The notes beneath the pieces are model-generated. The model saw nothing but the letters and a program-made list of their open reading frames with translations, was not told the origin of the DNA and made no database searches. A program made the position numbers and the translations under genes. Source: Azolla caroliniana (lineage: Eukaryota; Polypodiophyta). Taken from it: a DNA stretch of 64,000 bases. Position 1 is the first letter of the stretch. Every line of letters starts with the position of its first letter. This document shows, piece by piece, positions 1 to 8,574 of this stretch. The stretch is taken from positions 16,926,001 through 16,990,000 of the forward strand of contig JBHGNT010000006.1 in NCBI GenBank assembly GCA_043228905.1, read 5' to 3'.

Positions 1-104
1 CAAATTTTGCAGGAAGACTGATCTTGGGTTCTTTGTGAATCCCTTGAGTGCTTGATCCTTGTTGTTGTAGTGATATAATAGTCGCTTCAAGTTGTTGTAC
101 ACGT
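1..104 (-). pseudogene. gypsy-like gag, downstream fragment
   Basis: This is the continuation of the gag that starts at 2672 on the minus strand and is split by element B. Taking out B plus one copy of its 5-bp target duplication lets the frame run on without a stop to the window edge. The last residues seen (KEPKISLPAKF, then the edge) resemble the segment just before the capsid-like domain of Ty3/gypsy Gag. The family call rests on that motif and on a coiled-coil-like, Gln-rich N-terminus. The rest of the parent element lies outside the window. Confidence 0.5.
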
Positions 105-525
105 TGTTATCGCTAGGGCCGGACAATGGCCTAACACAGGGTGTCTCTTTGAGACACTTCACCAAAGGGGTGTTGCGGTGAGATAGAGTTAAACCAACTA
201 TTAATGGAACCCTAATTGGTTACTAAGTGGCAAGATCATTATTCACAATACACGCGTAGAATAAATTACACTTAGCACAGAACGGTAATTAACACTGATT
301 AAGATACAGAACAACAACACTCTATTAATTATCCGCTAATGATTACAATCTAACCAGGCCCTTTTATAGGTCTCCAGCTCTAGGTACAAACCGGTGCCAA
401 CCGACAACCGGCTACGAACCAGTCCGGATTCGGATCGGCATACCGAATCCGGGTTACTAATCAGCTCCCGATTATTAATTATCCCCTTTTCCCCAATCTG
501 GACTTCCCTTGCCGGCTGGTTAACA
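105..525 (-). repeat. 3' LTR of element B
   Basis: 421 bp, ending in gttaaca on the plus strand. It matches 2040-2509 apart from substitutions and an AT-rich segment of about 45 bp found only in the other copy. A TATAAAAG box (antisense at about 359-370) marks the likely promoter. Confidence 0.85.
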
Positions 526-544
526 CATGGCATGCCCGTGGGAC
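526..544 (-). other. Conserved 3' LTR-junction motif (where the PPT is expected)
   Basis: Directly next to the 3' LTR, the minus strand reads GTCCCACGGGCATGCCATG. Almost the same 18-19 nt lie at the same place in G1 (3702-3720) and G2 (24718-24735). It is not purine-rich. Confidence 0.6.
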
Positions 545-725
545 AGTACCTTGTATGTCGAATCCCACAATCCGGCCTTCATTCATTCTCCAAAATGTCT
601 AGAATGCTTTGATCTAAGGGTTCTAATGGTTCCTCGGGAAGTTGTTCTATCGTTTACTGCTGTTGTTGTTCCTCCTCCGGTTGTTCCTGTGGCTGTGGCT
701 GCTCTGCTCTCCGCTCCGGCTCCAG

Positions 726-1232
726 CTATGGCTGCTGTTGGTTGGCATCCGTTGCCTGCGGCTCCGTCGGTCTGACCAGCTCTGTCTCCATTCTTGGCTC
801 GACTAGTCTTCCTGGCTCTTCCTCCTTTTCCGGCTCAACCGGCCTTGGTGTCTCCTGGTTCTGCTGTCCAGCGTGCACCGGTTCCTGCGGATGACCCTCC
901 TCTAGTGGCCCCTCCTCAGTACTATCTGGTTGGCTTCCCCTGGCTTTAACCGGTGTTTGTTCTGAAGATGGCTCCTCGTCACTGATGCTAATCGCCATAG
1001 TTTTCTTGGCCACTTCTTGCCGTCGTCGTTCCTGTTCGTACTTTTCGAAACAGAGTTGTTTGTCCAACTGGTCATCATCCAGTTGTGCCACCAACTGGCG
1101 TACCGCCACCCTCTGCTGATGAGCCAAGGATATGAAATCATCCGCTAGTTCCTCCTTTATTGCTTCAATGCTTTCCTTATCCAGATGTAACCTTCGTCGC
1201 CCTCTTTCTGCCGGTTTTCCGCATCTGCCCAC
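726..1232 (-). pseudogene. Accessory ORF C-terminal fragment (element B)
   Basis: 168 residues on the minus strand. The first half matches the conserved C-terminal block of the G2 accessory protein: an ESI-x-I-x-EEL segment, a region of the form LDDxQLxxQL, then ISISDEE, followed by an acidic Pro/Glu-rich tail. Function is unknown. The N-terminal domain is missing and the upstream sequence to 1465 is broken by stops, so this is a remnant. Confidence 0.65.
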
Positions 1233-1465
1233 AACAACTAGAGCTTTGCTACTTGCTTAGCCCACTTCGACCACTACTGTACTAAGCTTTCTTCCACCAA
1301 TTGCTTCGTTCGATTCCTCCATGCTAGTACGATGTCCCGGATCCGCCCTAGCCCCATCTTCGACTTGTTTTCGGCGGCTTGTTTTTCGTCCTTCAATTGT
1401 TTGATCAAGCTTGCGGTTGCCACTTCTTGGCTTCTGTAGTGCATTAGTTGGGTCTGATATGTCGT

Positions 1466-1948
1466 CTAAACTTTGTTCAGAGTCATTGTGGCGCGCTCCA
1501 TTTCCGCATGGTGTTGCACTTGCAGGTCCATTCGCTCTTTTGTTGCTGCCGCTAGTTGTTTCGTTACTTCGGCTCCCTTCGACTGCTCTTCCAACAATGC
1601 CGCCGTCAACCGGTTAATTTCCTCCCGGAGTTCTCTGCACTTTTCCTGTTGCTGGTAATTTTCAGTAGTCAATTTCTTATGATCGGCATCCAAATGCTTA
1701 TAATCCCAGTGCAGTCGGTCGAAGTCGTCGGTTTTCTGTTTGAGCTTTTGATTGATAAGCCGGCGAGCGCGGTCCTCACGGTCTTTTTGTTGCCGGAGCT
1801 CTTCTTTGAGGCGCTCAATCTCCACTTTCGCCGTCCTTCGAAGTTTCTCTTTTTCTTGCAGGAGTTTGTCTTTTTCTTCTTTCAGCCGGTCATACGCTTG
1901 ATGGCCTCTTCTCAAGCTTTCCTCTGTTCGGCGGAGGCCGTCGGCCAT
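1466..1948 (-). pseudogene. Accessory ORF coiled-coil fragment (element B)
   Basis: 160 residues, nearly all heptad-like charged coiled coil. The stretch containing EIERLKEELRQQKDRE closely matches the G2 accessory protein (nt 23,340-23,600), and the flanking KEKDRL/KQKTEEFDRL-type segments also align in order. It is separated from the C-terminal fragment at 726-1232 by frame breaks. It is part of the same degraded accessory ORF. Confidence 0.65.
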
Positions 1949-1949
1949 T

Positions 1950-2037
1950 CCCGTTCATACTTTTCAAAACGGAGTTGGTTGTCCAATTGGTCATCATCCA
2001 GTTGTGCCACCAACTGGCGTACCGCCACCCTCTACTC
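1950..2037 (-). repeat. Internal duplication within element B
   Basis: About 85 bp here repeat 1036-1118 with few changes (both contain tggtcatcatccagttgtgc). The second copy lies directly against the 5' LTR, which suggests the 5' deletion junction formed by recombination or template switching inside the accessory ORF. Confidence 0.7.
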
Positions 2038-2039
2038 TG

Positions 2040-2509
2040 TGTTATAGCTAGGGCCGGACAATGGCCTAACACAGGGCGTCTCTTTGAGACACTTCACCAA
2101 AGGGGTGTTGTGGTGAGATAGAGTTAAACCAACTATTAATGGAACCCTAATTGGTTACTAAGTGGCAAGATCATTATTCACAATACACGCGTAGAATAAA
2201 TTACACTTAACACAGAACGGTAATTAGCATTGATTAAGATACAGAACAACAACACTCTTTTAATTATCTACTAATGATTACAATCTAACCGGGTCCTTTT
2301 ATAGGTCTCCGGCTTTAAGTACAAACCGGTGCCAACCGACAACCGGCTACGAACCGATCCGGATCCGGATTGGCATACCGACTCCGGGTCCGTCCGTTCG
2401 CTTCTCAAAATCATATTAATTCTATATTATAACATTATAACTAATCAGCTCCCGCATATTAATTATCCCCTTTTCCCCAATCTGGACTTCCCTTGCCGGC
2501 CGGTTAACA
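2040..2509 (-). repeat. 5' LTR of element B
   Basis: 470 bp, direct repeat of 105-525. On the minus strand it starts TGTTAACCGG and ends ATAACA. About 45 AT-rich bp around 2395-2440 are absent from the other LTR, so the LTRs differ by an indel as well as by substitutions. Confidence 0.85.
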
Positions 2510-2672
2510 CACATAACGTCAGCTCCCCATGTTGTTGTTGTTTTTCCAACGCTATTTGTTGAAGATCCCCCAACAAACGGTGAATTTCTTGTTCTAGTCC
2601 TACAAATTTCTCTTTTAAGCACTGGAGCTCTGAGAAAACAGATTGGTATTCCTGAGCGCTAACAGTTTCCAT
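2510..2672 (-). pseudogene. gypsy-like gag, N-terminal fragment
   Basis: The ATG is at 2672 (minus), giving METVSAQEYQSVF then a Leu/Gln-rich helical stretch of about 50 residues. The frame runs straight into element B and resumes at 104. It looks like the N-terminus of a Ty3/gypsy Gag. A pyrimidine-rich leader lies 5' of it (2673-2890) and no LTR or primer site is recognisable there. Confidence 0.5.
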
Positions 2673-2920
2673 TTTACTAGGGAGGATAAGAGGATTAGTA
2701 TGAAGGGAAAAAGGGGTAAGAAGATGAGGGAAACCGGAAAGAAGACCGGTAAAAAGGGGATATGTAAGAAGATAAAAGGAAGAGGAGGAAAGGCGGAGAC
2801 GGAAGGAGGAAAATCGGTTCAAACTGTCAGGAATAGTACTAAGACAGAGAAGAAATTAGTACTAAGTGAGGAATATTAGTACTAAGAGGACTAGAGGGTG
2901 TAGAACATTCGAGAGAAGGA
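2673..2920. other. Leader/unassigned sequence
   Basis: On the plus strand this is purine-rich with repeated 'attagtacta' blocks. It probably combines the leader of the gag-bearing element with the border of the LINE insertion. I see no gene in it. Confidence 0.4.
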
Positions 2921-3031
2921 GAGATAGATAGATAGATTATATTATCGTCTTCGGAGGTCAAATATGACCTATGAGATAGATAGATAGATAGATTATATTA
3001 TCGTCTTCGGAGGTCAAATATGACCTATGAG
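2921..3031 (-). repeat. Tandem repeat in LINE 3' UTR
   Basis: Two near-identical copies of about 52-56 bp, each (gata)n followed by ttatattatcgtcttcgg and aggtcaaatatgacctat. They lie just 3' of the LINE ORF stop codon and probably form the 3' tail. The element aggtcaaatatgacct is an inverted repeat. Confidence 0.7.
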
Positions 3032-3048
3032 ACCAAAAATATTACATT

Positions 3049-3244
3049 TCACGTGATACGTGTGAAAGTGAGTAGTGACTCTCGATGTTTAAGAACTTTA
3101 CCAATGAATGTTGCAATCGAGAGTGCACATTGTGGTTGTGAGAGGAATTCATGCAAAGATTGGGCTCGATCGAAGAGATGTGGAAAGCATGGTCGAATAT
3201 GATCAAAGGCAGAGCATTGTATCAAAGTGTGATACTCAGACTCG
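3049..3244 (-). pseudogene. LINE ORF2, 3'-terminal segment
   Basis: This is the last part of the LINE reverse-transcriptase ORF, cut off from the rest by G1. The minus frame ending at 26938 continues here once G1 and one target duplication are removed. The two sides together make a Cys/Cys...His/Cys arrangement like the zinc-binding tail found after the RT of many LINEs (CTLC on the right side; HTLIQC on this side). The stop is TGA at 3049-3051, followed by the repeated 3' UTR. Confidence 0.7.
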
Positions 3245-3701
3245 TGTTACCCGTTCCTTTGGGTGAACACCTTTGATAGATCTGCGTCTATCGGTCTTCA
3301 AGGGCGTGGTACGTGAAGGCTCGTAACAGAGGCGTCGAGAGAGATACAGGGCTTAGAGAGAAAACACTAGCAAGGTCTTGATAGACGTGGCGGCGTGAAA
3401 CTCATAGGTATGGATCAAAGCACAGACTCATGCAGCAAAGATAGGCACAAATAAGATATATTACTATGGCAGAAAAGATTACAGAACACGGCCTATGGCC
3501 GGTGACCTTACGAGCCTATCTAATTACGAATGACTAAGCTAGTGCTTCCGCCTATAGTTTTCTTCTCTCCCCTCTCTGAGGTACTGGTCCTCGTTTAAAT
3601 AACTTTTCCCCTAATACACAGCCGAGCCGTCGGTGGCCCGTGATACTCGGACTCAGCGTTTGCTAATTTCCTAATTTTACATTTCTGTCCTTTGGACAAC
3701 A
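3245..3701 (-). repeat. 3' LTR of G1
   Basis: 457 bp, TGTTGTCC...GGTAACA on the minus strand, same length as 26481-26937. It is flanked by the target-duplication copy at 3240-3244. Confidence 0.93.
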
Positions 3702-3720
3702 CCTAGCACGCCCGTGGGAC
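3702..3720 (-). other. Conserved 3' LTR-junction motif (G1)
   Basis: The minus strand reads GTCCCACGGGCGTGCTAGG directly before the 3' LTR. It corresponds to the motifs at 526-544 and 24718-24735. Confidence 0.6.
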
Positions 3721-4135
3721 AGGACCTTGTTCGTCAGACCCACGACTTACAAAATACTAACAATATTACAAAAATTTCCTTTTAGGCGTGATCCTCGTTT
3801 CATTCCTCCTTTAAGATGTCGAGGATGCTTTCGGAGTCCGGGGTGGTGGCAGGGTGGTCTGGTTGGACTGTCGGTGCGGGGGGTTGAGTTTGGTCTAGGG
3901 GTGGCATATCTTCTCGGGCGTCCGCCTCGGGTGCGGCCGATTCTTCTGGTGGGGGTGTGGGTTCATGGGCGCTGACCTTTACTTCGACAAGATTTGGTAC
4001 CGTGTGGGCGTCTATGGAATGTCTGTTGGCCGGGGCAAGTTCCTCCTGTCCCGTGTCCGTGATCTCCTTGCTGGGAGATTCTTCTTTCTGCTCTGTGGCC
4101 GTTGGAGGGCTGGTGGGGATGGCTGCGAGTCGTTC

Positions 4136-6892
4136 TCATTCGAAGGCTTCTGCTTCCAGGAGAAACAACATATGACCGTCATTGAAGTCCTCCATTATTT
4201 GCTCAATTGCCGCGGTGTGAGATTTTGCCAAGGACTGATAATCCTCGGTTAAATCTGCACGCAGGTTTTGAATGCTGGCTTCGTCCATTTTGTAGAAGCC
4301 GCGGCCCTCCGTCCGTCGGTTCTCGGCGTCGGCGCGTAAAATATGCAATTCAGCAGCTTGGGCTGCCCATTCGTCTCCTACGCGATTTAATGTTTCCTCG
4401 ACCTTTTTGGTAAGGTGTTGGCGCTCTTTCTCGATCAGTATTCGGATGCGTGTCTCATCCATGTCGGGCTGTGCTCGGATGGCTGCTAATTCCTGTTTTA
4501 AGCCGTCGACCTCGGCCTGAATCTTCTGTGTTCTGCGCTCATAGATGGCCTGAGTGTTCTTTGCATCCACGGTTACGAGCTGGAGAGCCTGCTCGTAACG
4601 CTTGGTGAGTTCTTCGGTGGCCTGCTCCCATTCTTTCTGACATGTGGCCCGGATTTGTTCCCATTCGACGATTCTCTCTTCTTGTAGGGCGAAGTAGGAA
4701 TCCGATAAGACGTCTTTTTGCTTCGAAAGTAGCTTGCATTTGAGGAAAAACTCGTCAGCCATCTCTTTAAGGGTCGTACGTTGACTCTGCAGCTCGGCAT
4801 TCTCCGCGTTCATCCTCTCCTCCCGTTGGCGATTTCTTTCCTCTTGCCGCTGGTTCCAGTCTTTTGCATTGTCAAGTGCGGCCTATAGGTCTAGAACCTC
4901 CTTCTCTTTCTTCACCACTGTGGCTGCGTATGCCTCCAGCTTGCTTTTGAGTTCGGCTTCCTTGCCCGCGGCTTGTGCTTGTACCTGGCCCAATGCTTCG
5001 TTCTGCTTGTGTATCCTTTGGTCGGCCTGGGCTCTTATCTCGGCCATCTGCTTGGAAGCTTCTTCTTTTAGGCGAGCCATCACCTCTTGATGCTTGTTCG
5101 TGTCTCTCGGTTCGTCGTTGTTCTTCTTTAAGCTCCGCACGATAATCCCGGAGCGGGGGTTCTGTCTGGGTTGCCACCTCCTTGGGTGCACGAGGTGGTG
5201 GTATCTCAGTCTTTTCCGTGGGCGTGGGCGCCTCGGTTGTTGTGTAGGCATCGACCATTTGTAACGAGTCCGTTTGTGTACTGGCCTGCACCTTCAGGAT
5301 TGAGTCGGTGATGGTGCTTGCATCCATCATTGGTATGCGTGGAGGCGCTGGGAGGGCCTCGGTGGTCGTTACCGGAAGGCTCAGGAGTTGTTGTTCCGGC
5401 AGGTTTTGCTCCCAGGCTGCCAGCTTCTGGTTCGCAGCGTGCCATAGTTCTGTAGCCATCTTAGCATGTTTTTGAGCTATTTTTATCTTTCGGGCCATGT
5501 CTTTGGCTGCCCGCGTAGTGCGATCCAGGTCCCGATATGCCTCGATAAGGGTCGTGTTCAACTCGGGGACCTCCATGAGGAGAGCGGCCTGTTTTGCCTG
5601 CTTCTTCCTCCCGATTTTTTGTAAAGCCCTGTCCTCTTGGGGCTCAATTTCACCTATTAGCGCGCGTTGAATCATTTTTGTTTCGGCGTGCTCTTCCGCC
5701 ATTCGAGCGGCTGCCGCGACTTGGGCTCTGGCGAGGAAGTCGACCAGCTCGAATGACGTACCGAGGCGTAGGAGCGCACTAAATTCGTAAGCCTCCGCGG
5801 GGAGGTCCTTATACCTGAGGACTTCATCCTCCGAGATCTGTGTTGTCTGCCCATGCTCAATCGTTCCCTTGTTCAGCGATGCCTCCGTAGGGGTGATGGC
5901 CAGGTTGCTCTGTCTGACCACTAATGCTTGCTCCTGTTGTGGCTCCTTCTGTTCTTCCGAGGACTCGCGGTTGAGTTGTCTTCTCTTGCTTGGCTGTGTT
6001 TGGGGTTCCGGGGCCGGTAGTGTCGTTTCCTCCGCCTGCTTCCTTTTCTAGGGTCGTGGTGTGCAGCCTGCTCTGTGTTGAGGCATGGGCTAGGTCCTGG
6101 GGACATTACCGAGGGGCGCGACGTTGGCTGTCGAATGGTGACGTCATCGGTCGTGTTGTCTTCCGCGGCTACCTCCTCCTCCCATTCTTGGCAGGTCTCG
6201 GAAACTACCCTTTTTTGTTGGGGTTGGGCGGGTGGTGGTGCAGATGCTGTTTTTTGGTCGGCGGCAGGGGGTGAAGGCGATTTGGGCTCCTCCCATGCTT
6301 CGTGGCTGATGGCCACGAATTTCTCTCTCTGCCTTCGTGCTGGTGGTGGGGACGTGAGTGTGCGAGGGGAAGGAAGCGAAGAGGGTGGGTATAGAACCAT
6401 TAAAAAGTGGGTAAGAACAGACAACATCTTCTTACCAGACTGAAATGAAGCTAAGGCGGCACGGAGTCCCTCGCCTGTGATGATTCCCCAATCGATTTTG
6501 TTTCCTTCATACGCGCTGATGATGATGGCTGCCTTGTTATGCGGCATGCTCGTTGGGTTCGTATGCACGAACGCATACTCCATTAATATACGAGCAATCT
6601 CCCCGAAAGCTTTGTTGGGACCGCCATATGTGCGATATGCCTTCCCTGAGGCTGAGTACTCACCAAAGTACACCTTCATCTTTGATGCCGGGGGTATGTC
6701 GACCTCATGGTCCCCTCCCCGTTGCAGATCCAAAATAGCTCGAAGCACGTTGTTGGTGATGGCTTCGAGACTTATACGTTTAGCCACAGTTTGGGCATCT
6801 GGGTGCGCGGGGGCATCGATGATCTTCAGGTAACCGCCCATTCCTCGTTCCTGGAGCCAGGCGCGGGTTTCTGTTGAGGCGGTAAGAGGCAT
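4136..6892 (-). pseudogene. G1 accessory ORF (coiled-coil protein), frameshifted
   Basis: The likely start is the ATG at 6892 (MPLTASTETRAWL), chosen because it aligns with MALSDGARQWL of the G2 accessory ORF. Residues 1-180 form the shared N-terminal domain (matching blocks YFGEYS, KAYRT, ARxLMEY, ITEGL). A Pro/Ser/Thr-rich middle follows. The frame is broken near 5921, 5130 and 4860. The last intact piece (4813-4136) is coiled coil ending in the conserved block AAELHILRADAENR...FYKMDEASI. There are no membrane segments, so it is unlike a classical env. It sits between integrase and 3' LTR. Function unknown. Confidence 0.7.
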
Positions 6893-7185
6893 GGTGGAGA
6901 TGGAGACGGGGTTTGACTGTGTGGAAGCGTGAAGCAAAGTGATGAGGCGAGGGCGAGCCACAGGAGGAACAGCAGGAAGGGGAAGTCCAGCAGAGGGGTT
7001 ATGAGAGCGAAAGAGGGCTTGAGAGCAAGAGCGCTTAGTGTGATGAGGGCGAGACGGGGTTTCTGAGCTTGAGAGCTAAGGAGATGGGGAGCGATAATGC
7101 TGCGTTTTGGAAACGGTTTTAGTAACTTACTCCTAGGGTTTTGTGCCTGAAGCGAATCTTGAAGATTCTGAGTCGTGGGTGCCAT

Positions 7186-7394
7186 AATAAGTGACTAGCA
7201 CCACGTGTCCTGAAGGTGAGTGGGGTGCTTCTAGTGCTTTGCATGTGTGAACAACTTAAATAGGTACTAACTGAGTGGTGGCGAGGGGTGCTCCTAAAAT
7301 TGTGGGTGCCTAGGTGGGTGGTGTAGGTGTAGCTAATCAGTGGCTAAACTATGGTTAATCCTACCTACTACTACTTTTATTAATTTCAAGAAGG
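7186..7394. other. Spacer between G1 pol and accessory ORF
   Basis: No coding sequence. On the minus strand a TATA-like CTATTTAAG lies at about 7255-7264, roughly 360 nt before the accessory ATG. This may be the decayed counterpart of the clear TATA box at 21627 in G2. Confidence 0.35.
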
Positions 7395-7961
7395 TGGGTG
7401 AGTTCTTATTCAGGGGGACACGTGGTGTCCTCCGTGGTGATCTCCCGAGTCTTGTTGGTGCCGTGTGGCTCGGTAAACGGGTTGGGTGGTGTAGTCCCTC
7501 GATATGGTCGAAGTCGAAACCCATTGGCCCAGCTTTTGACCGTGTCGCCGGCGAGTGTGCCGAGCTGGAACGTCCCGTTGAACTCGTCGATAATCCAGAA
7601 TGGACAGGTCTACCGAAATCTTAATTTTCCCGGCATTGACCCGAGTCGTGTTTGGAAAAGAAGAATTGGTTTGCCGATGGTGAGCTCCTTCTCCAGCCCA
7701 TGTTGATGTCGATCCACGAAAGCCTTGCGTTGCCGTTGGCGTTGTTCGAGCTGGGCCATACTCTCTATCCTATCTTCCCCGAGTTCGAGGAGTTGTTCCA
7801 ATCGGTATTCCTCGGATTCGGCCTCGGGGAGCCATGCTTTGACTTGAACTCGGAGGCTCGGGACTTGGAACTCGACGGGCATTACGGCTTCTAACCCGAA
7901 CGCCATTCGAAAGGGGGTCGATTGGATGCTTGTTTTGAAAGTCGTACGATACGCCCACAAC
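7395..7961 (-). pseudogene. G1 integrase C-terminal part
   Basis: On the minus strand this resumes the integrase at ALWAYRTTFKTS, with TPFRMAFGLEAVMPVEF and the downstream IGKPILLFQ / GSMPGKLRFR region. The GPF-like domain and the end of pol follow in another frame (ANGFRLRPYRG, to about 7395). Element II split the ORF just upstream; taking out II and one 4-bp target copy rejoins the two sides in frame. It is the end of pol, immediately upstream of the accessory ORF. Confidence 0.75.
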
Positions 7962-8416
7962 GCGCTGTCGCGAAGATTCGTGCGTGCGTGTGCTACTCGA
8001 GCGACCACTGGGGTCTTGGACTGGGGAGGACGTTCGCGGAATTATCGACACTAGATGACGATCAATGTAAGATTGGATGAAATTTGTTCACTTGAGAAGA
8101 AGAAAGATTGTACACTTGAGAAGTAGAAAAACATGAAGAAGATAAAGACAAATATAATTATATTGATGATAGTGGTGTTGGTGATATCACATATTGAGCC
8201 CCCCTTACACAAGCCCAACTAGAGGCTTTTATAGGTCTTTCCATGCTCGTGACATGCACAAAACCATGGCTAAAACCATGGTTTTGTGCACACGGTTTTG
8301 CTTATGTCATGCACAAACCATGGGTTTAAAACCATGGTTTTGTGCACATGGTTTTCTATGGTTGTTTCGTCTATAATTTGTATATGAAAAGGAAATACAT
8401 AAAATCTACACTATAT

Positions 8417-8490
8417 GATAGTTGTCCTAGTGGTAAGGCAATTATCTTGTATCATAGAGGTGCAAGGTTCAAACCTTGTTTGCACCCCTC
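8417..8490 (+). other. tRNA-like (A box/B box) segment inside LTR
   Basis: The plus strand shows CTAGTGGTAAGGC, like an A box, and about 45 nt later GGTTCAAACC, a good B-box match. The flanks CCTAGTGG...CCACTAGG make a wider inverted repeat around it. The copy in the other LTR is at 11306-11378. This resembles the head of a plant SINE. It does not fold as a complete tRNA, so it is not called as a tRNA gene. Confidence 0.4.
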
Positions 8491-8540
8491 TGTATGAACT
8501 CAAGTGCCACTAGGCCTTAGGAGGCTTATTTGCTAAGTGT

Positions 8541-8558
8541 ATGTGCAATGTTGCACAT
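8541..8558. repeat. Palindromic LTR motif (element II)
   Basis: ATGTGCAA-TG-TTGCACAT, repeated at 11431-11448 in the other LTR. The LTRs of III contain the same motif as a perfect palindrome. Confidence 0.6.
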
Positions 8559-8574
8559 CCTTGGTTTATTCGTC

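Larger units (their letters stand above)
105..2509 (-). mobile_element. Element B: deleted gypsy LTR element with only accessory-ORF fragments
   Basis: Two direct LTRs (105-525 and 2040-2509, TGTTAAC...TAACA on the minus strand) flank 1.5 kb with no gag, protease, RT or integrase. The flanks are cacgt on the left and cacat on the right, a 5-bp target duplication with one C-to-T change at a CpG. The interior is made of pieces of the accessory coiled-coil protein found complete in G2. The 5' LTR joins directly to accessory-ORF sequence with no primer-binding site, so B is a non-autonomous deletion or recombination product inserted in another element's gag. Confidence 0.8.

Noticed and set aside
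4136-6892. Accessory ORF as an env-like gene
   Set aside because: No signal peptide, transmembrane helix or glycoprotein pattern in the G1 or G2 versions.
8417-8490. Functional tRNA gene
   Set aside because: A- and B-box-like parts are present, but no complete cloverleaf or paired acceptor stem could be drawn. Kept as tRNA-like only.
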